From Clostridiales bacterium (GTDB taxonomy: Bacteria > Bacillota > Clostridia > Oscillospirales > Oscillospiraceae): 7,262 nt of DNA. The notes below the pieces were generated by a model. The model saw only the letters and a program-made list of their open reading frames with translations, was not told the DNA's origin and ran no database searches. Where the stretch lies: NCBI GenBank assembly GCA_004558115.1, contig SFDT01000049.1, positions 1-7,262 of the forward strand, given 5' to 3'. The translations under genes were made by a program, and so were the position numbers. This document shows positions 1-6,707 of this stretch, piece after piece (the first letter of the stretch is position 1; every line of letters starts with the position of its first letter).

Positions 1-2
1 AA

Positions 3-99
3 TCAACGCCAGGCCTCGCAAAGTCTTAAACTTTCATTCTGCTCAGGAGCTGTGGGACTTTGAGCTCTTTTCTTGTTGCACTTAGTTTGACAATTTACT
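3..99. repeat. Left copy of a 97-bp perfect inverted repeat
   Basis: This segment is the exact reverse complement of 7166-7262, with no mismatch over 97 bp. Identity stops sharply after base 99: the left copy continues GCTCTC, while the matching strand of the right copy continues TGCAAAC. Two further bases (AA) precede it, so the repeat may extend beyond the window. It contains small dyads (AAAGT at 20-24 with ACTTT at 30-34; GAGCT at 47-51 with AGCTC at 63-67) and a TTGACA hexamer at 87-92 facing into the window. It has lower GC than the genes inside. I do not recognise it. It could be the end of an insertion sequence or another dispersed repeat, an inversion repeat, or an assembly boundary. 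Confidence 0.9.
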
Positions 100-130
100 G
101 CTCTCCTGCCCGGAGAGATCTTTCCGCAGA

Positions 131-159
131 AAAAGACGGGCCCCATTTGCCCGTCTTTT
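131..159. terminator. Bidirectional rho-independent terminator
   Basis: A perfect 11-bp stem (AAAAGACGGGC, 131-141, with GCCCGTCTTTT, 149-159) encloses a 7-nt loop. The A-tract on one arm and T-tract on the other give a U-rich tail on either strand. It lies about 100 nt beyond the stop codon of the minus-strand XRE-cupin gene. It would stop transcription leaving that gene and also transcription entering from the flanking repeat. Confidence 0.75.
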
Positions 160-209
160 CAAGTTCGTTTTATCTAATTGTATTATCAATATGCCATGGG
201 TTTTCAAAT

Positions 210-244
210 ATGCCGCCTTTTGGGACTTTCCCAAAAGGCGGCAT
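210..244 (-). terminator. Hairpin just downstream of the XRE-cupin gene, probable terminator
   Basis: A perfect 15-bp stem (ATGCCGCCTTTTGGG, 210-224, with CCCAAAAGGCGGCAT, 230-244) has a 5-nt loop. It starts 13 nt after the stop codon of the minus-strand regulator. The T-tract after it on the minus strand is weak (TATTTG), so it may work together with the hairpin at 131-159, or mainly protect the 3' end of the mRNA. Confidence 0.65.
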
Positions 245-257
245 GTTCTTCAATCGC

Positions 258-806
258 TCACAAGGTAGAGGGCGAGATGGCAGAGATGGCGATGAGCTTT
301 TCCGTTCCCACACTTTTCCAGCGGTGGGGCTTTGTGCTGTCAAAATAAATCGTGTCTCCCTGGGACACGGTAAACGTCTGCTCATCCAGCACCACCTCCA
401 TGGCGCCCTGAATGACATAGATCCCCTCGTCTCCCTGGTGGGCATTCATCTCGCCGCTGCTCTCACCCACCTCCGCCTCCATCAGTACAAGGTCAAATTT
501 ACGCTTGTTGCAGGGATTCAGTAGGGAAAGTCTCCAACTGAGATCGTGGTCCACGATGACGCGCTTTTCTTTCGGCGTCACGACGCCGTCATTGAGCACC
601 TCTTCAAACTTGCCGTCGTCAAACAGCGCGAACAGGGGGATATCCAGTGCGCGGCAGATATTGCGCAGGGTGGACAGAGACGGATTGGCCTGGCTGCGCT
701 CCACCTGGGAAATGAGGCTGGCGGTGCAGTGGGCCGCTTCAGCCACCTCAGACAGTGTCAGTCCCTTTTCTTTCCGAATCGTTCGTATTCTCTCCCCGAC
801 GGTCAT
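258..806 (-). CDS. XRE-family transcriptional regulator with C-terminal cupin domain
   Basis: This 182-aa protein is a two-domain DNA-binding regulator of the XRE-cupin class (SutR/PuuR-like architecture). An N-terminal helix-turn-helix spans about residues 7-61; residues 17-44 carry the two helices of the motif and end in the typical VERSQANPS segment. A C-terminal cupin_2 domain spans about 106-175. Its first motif is residues 123-134 (H123, E127, G134) and its second is GDTIYF...PH, with P160 and H161. The first His of the usual HxH pair is replaced by Asn121, so full metal binding is uncertain. The start ATG is preceded by GAGGTG (817-822) at 10 nt. Such proteins usually control the adjacent operon in response to a small ligand held by the cupin. 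Here the adjacent divergent operon is the permease-hydrolase pair. Two hairpins follow the gene. The ligand cannot be deduced. Confidence 0.9.
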   Translation of the reverse strand: MTVGERIRTIRKEKGLTLSEVAEAAHCTASLISQVERSQANPSLSTLRNICRALDIPLFALFDDGKFEEVLNDGVVTPKEKRVIVDHDLSWRLSLLNPCNKRKFDLVLMEAEVGESSGEMNAHQGDEGIYVIQGAMEVVLDEQTFTVSQGDTIYFDSTKPHRWKSVGTEKLIAISAISPSTL

Positions 807-983
807 GGGAAAACATCACCTCATTGCCTTTTCTGAAACAGTTCACATATAGCTTATCATATTGTACAGAAAAATGGAACGAATTTTATCGGATTGGTTC
901 ATTGTTTATTTAAATTTTAGATATATAATTTAAATATACTTTAAATGTCGCTTTCATTTTTTAAAAAAGGAGGCAATTGAGCA
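807..983. promoter_or_regulatory. AT-rich divergent control region between regulator and permease
   Basis: This 177-bp intergenic stretch is far richer in A+T than the flanking genes. It must hold the start signals of both divergent transcripts. Three copies of TTTAAAT lie at 909-915, 929-935 and 940-946, spaced 20 and 11 bp start to start, close to two and one helical turns. The first two are part of the palindrome ATTTAAAT (908-915 and 928-935). These are candidate binding sites for the XRE-cupin protein, but such motifs arise easily by chance in AT-rich DNA. I see no convincing promoter for the minus-strand gene; a TATGAT (856-861, minus strand) is the best -10 candidate. Confidence 0.5.
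901..929 (+). promoter_or_regulatory. Candidate promoter of the permease-hydrolase operon
   Basis: A perfect TATAAT lies at 924-929. The -35 is weak: ATTGTT (901-906) at 17 bp, or TTGTTT (903-908) at 15 bp. The predicted start of transcription near 936 would give a leader of about 50 nt. The TTTAAAT motifs at 909 and 929 lie within or next to this promoter, as expected for operator sites. Confidence 0.35.
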
Positions 984-2450
984 ATGAAGAAATCCGCATC
1001 GAGAAACATTCAACTGGTTCTGGCGCTGCTGTTTGTGTTCGTGTTTGGTCATGTGATCCCAACCTGGTCCTCCGTCACGCGCATGGGCGTGCAGTACATC
1101 TCCATCATGGTGGGCTGGATCTGGCTTTGTGTGCTGGAAGGCAGCTTGCTGCTGCCGTCCATCATGGCCATGGTGGGCTGTCTGATCCCCGGGTATTTTA
1201 CAGCCGGCACCCTTGTTGCTGCCACGCTGGGCAACTCCATCACCATTTTGATGATTTTCATCTTCATTCTGGTGTATGTGTTCCAGCAGTCCAAAACCGG
1301 CGATTTCCTGGTCCGCTGGCTGCTTTCCCGGAAGGTGGTCAACGGCAGACCGTACCTGTTCACCGCGTTTTTCCTGGCGGCCATTATCATCATCGGCTCC
1401 GTCATCGGCTCCTTCGGCATCATCCTGCTGGCCATCGCCATTTTGTACGCGGTGGTGGAGGTCTCCGGCATGGACCGCAGGGATGACTGGGTCCGCTTCC
1501 TGCTCATCTCCACTGTCGCCCTCTCCGGCGTGACGGAGATCATGTATCCTTTCAAGCCCTACGCGGTGCTGTACAACAGCATTTTTGACGCCCAGCTGAG
1601 CACGGTGGGCACCCAGTGCGACGGCACCACCTGGGTCATCACCGCGGTGGTCATCTCCGTGCTCTGCTTCGCGTTTTTGATGCTGCTGGCCCGCTTCGTC
1701 TTCAAATTCGACCTGACAAAGCTGAAGAAGCTGGACGTCAGCCTGCTCCAGACCGAGGAGTACAAGCGGATGTCCAAAAAGCAGATCATCGTGCTGGTCA
1801 CGATCCTCATCACCTTCTTCTATCCCTTCATTCTCCAGCTGATGCCCAAGGAAAACGCGGTCTATACCCTGCTGAGCGGCATCGGTCAGTACTTCGCCAT
1901 GGCCTTCGCGGTCTGTATGCTGTGCCTGCTGCGCATCGACGGCGAACCCATCTGTGAGGCCAACGACGTATTTAAAAACGGCACCAACTGGGGCATCATC
2001 TTCGGCGTCGGCGCGGTGCTGGCCATCGGCGGCGCCCTCTCCTCCGAGGACTGCGGCGTTTCCGCCTGGCTGCTGTCCATTTTTGAAAACCTCTTCGGCG
2101 GCATGAGCCCCGCTGCCATCATCGCCATCGTGGCGGTCCTGTGCTGCTTCGTCACCCAGTTCTTCTCCAACTCCGCCACGGCCATCATGTTCCTCACCGC
2201 CCTGGCTCCCCTGGCAGTCAACCTCTACCAGCAGGGCGTCAATGTCTCCGTGTTCACGCCTATTATCGGCATCGGCACGCTGACGGCCTGCCTGCTGCCC
2301 TCCGGCTCCGGCCAGTCCGCCATCATGCTGGGCACCGACATTTTCGCGGAGGACGGCCAGAAATGGGCCCTCTCCAAAGGTCTTTTGGTGCTGTTCGCCG
2401 TGGCGCTGGGCGTGATCCTGGCCGGCGTCATCTGTGTCTCCGTACTTTGA
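984..2450 (+). CDS. DASS/SLC13-like carboxylate permease
   Basis: This 488-aa protein is a polytopic inner-membrane protein with about 11-12 hydrophobic segments. It fits the ion transporter superfamily (DASS/SLC13, ArsB/NhaD-like), whose members commonly move di- or tricarboxylates with sodium. Residues 335-351 (NWGIIFG...GGAL) and 391-410 (TQFFSNSATA...) resemble the second half of DASS carriers. SNS at 395-397 stands at the place of the conserved SNT substrate-binding motif, and 439-451 is a Gly/Ser-rich loop like the one after it. The matching first SNT motif is not obvious in the N-terminal half, so substrate specificity may be unusual. A hydrophilic loop (about 241-266) divides the two halves. 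The start is fixed by AAGGAGG (967-973) 10 nt upstream of ATG. It is probably co-transcribed with the hydrolase 65 nt downstream, suggesting uptake of that enzyme's substrate or export of its product. The substrate is not predictable. Confidence 0.8.
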   Translation: MKKSASRNIQLVLALLFVFVFGHVIPTWSSVTRMGVQYISIMVGWIWLCVLEGSLLLPSIMAMVGCLIPGYFTAGTLVAATLGNSITILMIFIFILVYVFQQSKTGDFLVRWLLSRKVVNGRPYLFTAFFLAAIIIIGSVIGSFGIILLAIAILYAVVEVSGMDRRDDWVRFLLISTVALSGVTEIMYPFKPYAVLYNSIFDAQLSTVGTQCDGTTWVITAVVISVLCFAFLMLLARFVFKFDLTKLKKLDVSLLQTEEYKRMSKKQIIVLVTILITFFYPFILQLMPKENAVYTLLSGIGQYFAMAFAVCMLCLLRIDGEPICEANDVFKNGTNWGIIFGVGAVLAIGGALSSEDCGVSAWLLSIFENLFGGMSPAAIIAIVAVLCCFVTQFFSNSATAIMFLTALAPLAVNLYQQGVNVSVFTPIIGIGTLTACLLPSGSGQSAIMLGTDIFAEDGQKWALSKGLLVLFAVALGVILAGVICVSVL

Positions 2451-2468
2451 GCGGACTTAACATATCAG

Positions 2469-2515
2469 AAAGGAGCGGTCAGGCGCCCCGCCCTTCGGGG
2501 CCTGACAGACAGCAT
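2469..2515 (+). promoter_or_regulatory. Remote ribosome binding site with an intervening hairpin before the hydrolase start
   Basis: A strong Shine-Dalgarno, AAAGGAG (2469-2475), lies 40 nt before the only usable start (ATG 2516), much farther than normal. Between them is a hairpin: TCAGGC (2479-2484) plus CCC (2486-2488), with a bulged G at 2485, pairing with GGG (2497-2499) and GCCTGA (2500-2505). If folded, it would leave about 13 unpaired nucleotides between the Shine-Dalgarno and the ATG. No in-frame ATG, GTG or TTG lies between them, and no T-tract follows, so it does not look like a terminator. Confidence 0.55.
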
Positions 2516-3493
2516 ATGGCAAACGATATCATTCCCGTAAAAAAGCGCGGCAGCTTTCATGTGGGCGGCGAGCGCACCGTGATCCAGGGCGCGCCGGTGG
2601 AGGACCTGCCCTATTTCGGCACGTTCACCTTCCACTCCGACCCCAACGGCACCCACTGGACCAAGCAGATGTACGTGCAGTACACGGAGCTGGCCGGTCC
2701 CAAGGCTCCCTATCCGCTGCTGATGTGGCACGGCGGCGGCCTGACCGGCGTCACCTGGGAGACGACCCCCGACGGCCGGGAAGGCTGGGACACTCTGTTT
2801 CTCCGGATGGGCTTCGACGTGTACGTTTCGGACGCCGTGGAGCGAGGCCGGGCCAGCTGGGCAAAATTCCCCGATGTGAACCCGACGCCCCCTATTTTCC
2901 ACTCCTACGAGTCCCGGTGGCTGAACCTGAAAATGGGCGCGGTCTATCCGGAGCCCTACGAGGGGCAGCGGTTCCCTGTTCAGTACTACGACCAGCTGAT
3001 GATGCAGGGCGTGCCCCGGTGGATGACCTCCGACGAATGGACCCAGGCAGCCTATGACCAATATCTGGAGCGCCTGGAAACGACCCTGCCCGGCGTCATC
3101 CTCATGGCCCATTCCCAGGGCTGCACCTTTGCCCTGAACGCCGCCAGAAAGTATCCGGACTTCGTAAAGGCCCTGGTGCTGGTGGAGTGCGCCTCCCTGC
3201 CGGACAGCGGCGCGGACATCGCATTCCTCCAGAACATCCCCCAGCTCTACGTCTACGGCGACTTTATGGAGCCTGACCGGGAGCCTGTCCACTCCTGGGT
3301 GGCCCATGTCCGGGGCAACGCCCCGGCCTGGCGGAGCCGGCTGGAGGCCCTGGGCGCGGATTACACGTGGATGAGCCTGCCGGAGCTGGGCATCCGGGGA
3401 AATTCCCACATGCTGATGATGGATGACAACAGCGCCAATATCGCGGAGCTGATCCACCAGTGGCTGGTGCAAAAGGGTCTCGGCGTACAGTGA
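2516..3493 (+). CDS. Alpha/beta hydrolase, esterase-713-like
   Basis: This 325-aa protein is a serine hydrolase of the alpha/beta fold. HGGGLTG (72-78) is the oxyanion-hole loop. The following WETTPDGREGW (81-91) and the V-ERGR segment (108-112) are characteristic of the family of bacterial esterase 713, as I recall it. The nucleophile elbow is AHSQG (198-202) with Ser200. Glu224 (in LVLVECASLP) and His298 (in GNSHML) complete a Ser-Glu-His triad. The Ser-to-Glu distance of 24 residues matches what I recall for esterase 713. There is no signal peptide or membrane segment, so it should act in the cytoplasm. It follows the permease in the same direction and ends at a strong terminator, so it is the last gene of that operon. 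The frame stays open upstream into the permease gene, but ATG 2516 is the only start downstream of a Shine-Dalgarno. The probable reaction is ester hydrolysis; the natural substrate is unknown. Confidence 0.85.
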   Translation: MANDIIPVKKRGSFHVGGERTVIQGAPVEDLPYFGTFTFHSDPNGTHWTKQMYVQYTELAGPKAPYPLLMWHGGGLTGVTWETTPDGREGWDTLFLRMGFDVYVSDAVERGRASWAKFPDVNPTPPIFHSYESRWLNLKMGAVYPEPYEGQRFPVQYYDQLMMQGVPRWMTSDEWTQAAYDQYLERLETTLPGVILMAHSQGCTFALNAARKYPDFVKALVLVECASLPDSGADIAFLQNIPQLYVYGDFMEPDREPVHSWVAHVRGNAPAWRSRLEALGADYTWMSLPELGIRGNSHMLMMDDNSANIAELIHQWLVQKGLGVQ

Positions 3494-3495
3494 AC

Positions 3496-3537
3496 AACAG
3501 CCTGGCTTTTCGAGCTTTGCCGAAAAGCCAGGCTGTT
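3496..3537. terminator. Bidirectional terminator between convergent operons
   Basis: A perfect 17-bp stem (AACAGCCTGGCTTTTCG, 3496-3512, with CGAAAAGCCAGGCTGTT, 3521-3537) has an 8-nt loop and a short T-rich tail (TTTCTCT) on the plus strand. It occupies almost the whole 47-nt gap between the hydrolase stop (3493) and the stop of the minus-strand receptor gene (3541). It should therefore end transcription from both sides. Confidence 0.85.
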
Positions 3538-3540
3538 TCT

Positions 3541-6500
3541 CTATGCTTCCGCAGGCTCGTATTTGGAAAACGTCACCCGCTCCAGGCCCCGCAGCTCCAG
3601 AACACCGGGCTCCTTTGTCCTCTTTTGGGCGTAGCGCACCCGGAAGACCCCCTCCGCCGGGTCGTACTCCGCCGCCGTGGAGTTGGCGCCCCAGTTGTCG
3701 TGGTTGGGCAGGCCGCCGAGGTCCAGCGTCCCCCTCCAGATCTCATCGCCCCGCCGCTGGTAGATGTAAACGTCCTGGTGGCCGTCGCCGCCGAACTGGA
3801 CATTGGCCACCAGCTCCGGCATCCCGTCGCCGTCCAGGTCCACGGAGTAATCCTCCGCCCCATCGAAGCCGAAGCTCTCGGCGATGGGGAAGGTCCTGCC
3901 GCCCTCCTGGGCGTAATAGGTCCGCATCTCCCAGTAGCCATCGGCGCTCTCCGCCTGGACATAGCCGTCATAGCCCAGGATGCCGGAGAAGGCGCGGGTC
4001 CCTTCCGGCTGCCCACCGCCGGCGGGCAGCCGCACCTGGAACACGAACTTGCCCTGCTCATAGGGCACAAAATACACCGCCCGCTCCGGCCGGGACCCGT
4101 CCCGCCGCCGGACGGGCAAGGCAAAGGTCCCATCGCTGCTCTGGTCCAGGGCGTATGTCTCTTTTTCCACCACGCCGCTGCCGTTTTCGGTGGTGTAGTA
4201 GTCCTCTCCCACCGTCAGGGTATCCGCGCCGCCCAGGGCCAGGGTCAGCGTCCCGTCTCCTTCCAGAGTCAGGGTAGGCAGGCTGTCATAGTCAAAATCA
4301 AATTGGCCGTCCTCATACCAGGCCGCCAGGATGCCCTCCCCGGAGGCGGCTGTCACCGTCAAGGACGGTCCTCTCCGCACCCATGTGAGATACACCCGGC
4401 TGTCCAGTCCGGCGTGGGACAGCAGCCGCTCCAGCCCTTCCTGGGTAGTGATGGGCCCGGCCGCCTCCGAATCGGAAAACAGGGACGTGATGACCCACTT
4501 TTCCGCCGCAAGCACCTTCCGCTCCGACCTGCCGCCCCCGGCGTCCGGATAGGTCCAGGCCACCTCCTCCACCGCCGGCTTCACACACATCAGCAAAAAC
4601 GCGGCCTTGGCAGCGCAGGCGTCGAAGCCGTCGGGGTCCGCCGGCGCCTCATGGAAGTTCAGCAGCAGGCAGCGGCTGTCCGCCATGGCGGCGGCCGACA
4701 CGCTCCCCGGCACATCTCCGCAGACGCCGGAAGTCAGCAGCGCTGAAAACGCCGCCGTCGGGTCCTGCCCCGTGAGGGTGTCCAGGGAAAGGGCGGCGGC
4801 TTTCTCCCACCCCAGATACTCCGCCAGCGCCCGGACGCCCTGGGTGGAGGAGCCCAGGTCCTTGACATCCCGGTAGCCCAGCTTTTTGGCCCAGCTGTCC
4901 AACGGGTCTCCATCACAATAAAAGGTCGTGACGCTGGATCCGCCCTCCGTTGGGAAGGCGTAATCCACCCTATCCGCGTCCGCCGTCAGAGCCAGCAGCA
5001 GATATGCGGCGTTCCCCATCCAGACCTCCTCCGCGTCCTCCAGTTCCTCCGCGAAGCGGATGTACAGCACCGTATCCTCCCCGGAAGCAAAGAAGGACAC
5101 CTCGTATTCCCCCAGGCTGCCGGCGCCCATGGCTTCCAGCAGCGCCCGGACGGCCCCGCTGTCCGCCGCTCGCTCTACCCGCAGGTCAAAGAGGGTCCGG
5201 GCCAGGTCCTTCTGGCTGCGAAAGCTCCCCATGTCATCGGTGGAGGTCACCAGCCGGAACCGGACCACCGTGTCGTTGGCCCCGGTCACGCCCGCCTCGG
5301 CGTCATAGGCGGTGACGGCGCCGCTGTCCTTTGTGGAGAGCAGGCAGGTGTACAGCACCATCTCACCGTTTCCCTCCAGGGGATAGCGGCCACCGCCGGA
5401 CATCTCCCCCTCCGTCCCGATAAAGGCGCCGGCGCCGGTGTAATGGTCCTTGGGCAGCTGGATGCTCCCGGTGACCTTCGTACTGTCCTGCATGGTGAGG
5501 CGGCAGTTCAGCTTTCCGCCGAAGCCGCCCTCTTCGGCATAGGTCACGGCCGCCGTCAGCGTGCCGGCAAAGCGCCGGGCCGTGGCGCCGCCGTTTTCCT
5601 GAAAGCCGTCAAGGACCCAGGGCTCGCTGGAGAGCAGCTGTCCGTTTTCATACACATCCACGTAAATGGCCCAGGACTGGATGGGCTCCCGGAGGTCACA
5701 GGTGAACTCCGCGGTCCCGGCGCCGCCTTCCACCCGCACCCAGCTGGACGCCTCCCCGTCGGAGGTGCACACCATCCACACCACCAGCACCGCGGCCGCC
5801 GCCAGAAAGGCCACCCGTGGCGTCTCCTTTTTCCAGGCCAGCACGTGCTTCACCCGCCGGGCGGCGTCATGCTCCCCGAAGGCCAGGGCCGCCGGGAACC
5901 GCCGCTCCATGGCGAAAGACACCAGGGACAGGCTGTATCCCCGCTTCACCTGGTCCCCCAGCTGGGCAAGCACCGCCTCGTCGCAGCGCATCTCCATATC
6001 CCGGCAAAACAGCACCCAGCAGAGCCATACCGCCGCGTCCCACCAGTACACCGCCAGGACGAGGCAGCTGAACAGCTTCCACCACTGGTCCCCCCACCGC
6101 AGGTGATACCGCTCGTGGGCCAGGACATAGGTCCGCTCATTGCTGTCCAGGTGAAAGGGAATGTAGATACGGGGATGGACGTAGCCCAGCACGAAGGGCG
6201 TGGGGATGGCGTCGCACTCCCAGACGTTGCCGCCGTTCCACACGGCGGCGGAGACCTGCCGCCGCAGCCGCAGCCAGGACCAGACGCCATAGGCCAGCAG
6301 CGCCGCCAGACCCGCCAGCCACACCACCGCAGCCCCCTGCCAGGCCAGGGTCTGCCAGTCCACGGCGGCCTCCGCCGCTGCGGCAGGGACGGAAATATCC
6401 GCCGCCGGCGCCGTCACCGCGGGCACCGCCGGGGCGGAAGCAGCGGAGGAAACGGCGGCCACCGCCTCGCTGTACTCCGCCACCCGCTCCAGGGGCCGCA

Positions 6501-6705
6501 GGTTGAAAATGCTCCAGGGCCGCACCCGCCACTTCACGGGGCACACCAGCCGCAGCCACACCGCGCACCACAGCACCAGGCTGTATTTTTTCGGGGCGTT
6601 CAGCTTCGCCAGCAGCCACCGCGCCCCCAGCACCACCGCCATCACCGGCAGCGCCGTCACCGCCAGGGACACCAGCTGGCGAAAAACCGCCGTCAGCAGC
6701 TCCAT
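3541..6705 (-). CDS. Large BlaR1/MecR1-like M56 metalloprotease receptor with an unusual ectodomain
   Basis: This 1054-aa membrane receptor-protease probably cleaves or triggers inactivation of the BlaI-type repressor encoded just upstream. Hydrophobic segments lie at about 8-31, 41-57, 119-145, 211-233 and 297-314. An Ala/Pro-rich stretch (80-114) separates the second and third. The M56 zinc site is HERYH (197-201), and the RDMEMRCDEAV segment supplies the probable third ligand, Glu238. Residues 315-1054 form an extracellular domain of about 740 aa. BlaR1 proteins are usually about 600 aa in total. Here I find no KTG-type motif or penicillin-binding sensor. Instead there is a beta-rich region (315-490), two tandem DUF4825-like modules (508-632, 648-766), a further beta-rich region, and a DLDGDG segment (956-961). 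The start is ATG 6705, because AAGGAGG (6713-6719) sits 7 nt before it. A GTG at 6711 is in frame but lies almost on top of the Shine-Dalgarno. It starts 2 nt after the repressor stop, so translation is probably coupled. Confidence 0.88.
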   Translation of the reverse strand: MELLTAVFRQLVSLAVTALPVMAVVLGARWLLAKLNAPKKYSLVLWCAVWLRLVCPVKWRVRPWSIFNLRPLERVAEYSEAVAAVSSAASAPAVPAVTAPAADISVPAAAAEAAVDWQTLAWQGAAVVWLAGLAALLAYGVWSWLRLRRQVSAAVWNGGNVWECDAIPTPFVLGYVHPRIYIPFHLDSNERTYVLAHERYHLRWGDQWWKLFSCLVLAVYWWDAAVWLCWVLFCRDMEMRCDEAVLAQLGDQVKRGYSLSLVSFAMERRFPAALAFGEHDAARRVKHVLAWKKETPRVAFLAAAAVLVVWMVCTSDGEASSWVRVEGGAGTAEFTCDLREPIQSWAIYVDVYENGQLLSSEPWVLDGFQENGGATARRFAGTLTAAVTYAEEGGFGGKLNCRLTMQDSTKVTGSIQLPKDHYTGAGAFIGTEGEMSGGGRYPLEGNGEMVLYTCLLSTKDSGAVTAYDAEAGVTGANDTVVRFRLVTSTDDMGSFRSQKDLARTLFDLRVERAADSGAVRALLEAMGAGSLGEYEVSFFASGEDTVLYIRFAEELEDAEEVWMGNAAYLLLALTADADRVDYAFPTEGGSSVTTFYCDGDPLDSWAKKLGYRDVKDLGSSTQGVRALAEYLGWEKAAALSLDTLTGQDPTAAFSALLTSGVCGDVPGSVSAAAMADSRCLLLNFHEAPADPDGFDACAAKAAFLLMCVKPAVEEVAWTYPDAGGGRSERKVLAAEKWVITSLFSDSEAAGPITTQEGLERLLSHAGLDSRVYLTWVRRGPSLTVTAASGEGILAAWYEDGQFDFDYDSLPTLTLEGDGTLTLALGGADTLTVGEDYYTTENGSGVVEKETYALDQSSDGTFALPVRRRDGSRPERAVYFVPYEQGKFVFQVRLPAGGGQPEGTRAFSGILGYDGYVQAESADGYWEMRTYYAQEGGRTFPIAESFGFDGAEDYSVDLDGDGMPELVANVQFGGDGHQDVYIYQRRGDEIWRGTLDLGGLPNHDNWGANSTAAEYDPAEGVFRVRYAQKRTKEPGVLELRGLERVTFSKYEPAEA

Positions 6706-6707
6706 CT

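Noticed and set aside
3..99. Short protein encoded outward in the terminal repeat (open frame ending in TGA in both copies)
   Set aside because: No ribosome binding site is seen in either copy. In the left copy the only ATG lies in the loop of a terminator, and in the right copy no ATG is present in frame. The translated sequence matches nothing I recognise.
60..524. 154-aa plus-strand open frame at the left end
   Set aside because: It runs through the inverted repeat, both terminator hairpins and the antisense strand of the XRE-cupin gene. There is no Shine-Dalgarno or recognisable domain.
2141..2515. Upstream extension of the hydrolase frame into the permease gene
   Set aside because: The 125 extra codons overlap the permease in another frame and give Arg/His/Pro-rich shadow sequence. 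The family begins close to ATG 2516.
2465..3472. 335-aa open frame antisense to the hydrolase gene
   Set aside because: It mirrors a GC-rich gene whose product has an intact catalytic triad. Its protein is rich in Gly, His, Arg and Val with no recognisable domain, and it has no ribosome binding site.
3460..4746. 428-aa plus-strand open frame antisense to the receptor gene
   Set aside because: Its product is Pro/Gly/Arg/His-rich low-complexity sequence typical of a shadow frame in high-GC DNA. It would run through the bidirectional terminator at 3496-3537. The minus strand codes for the M56 receptor.
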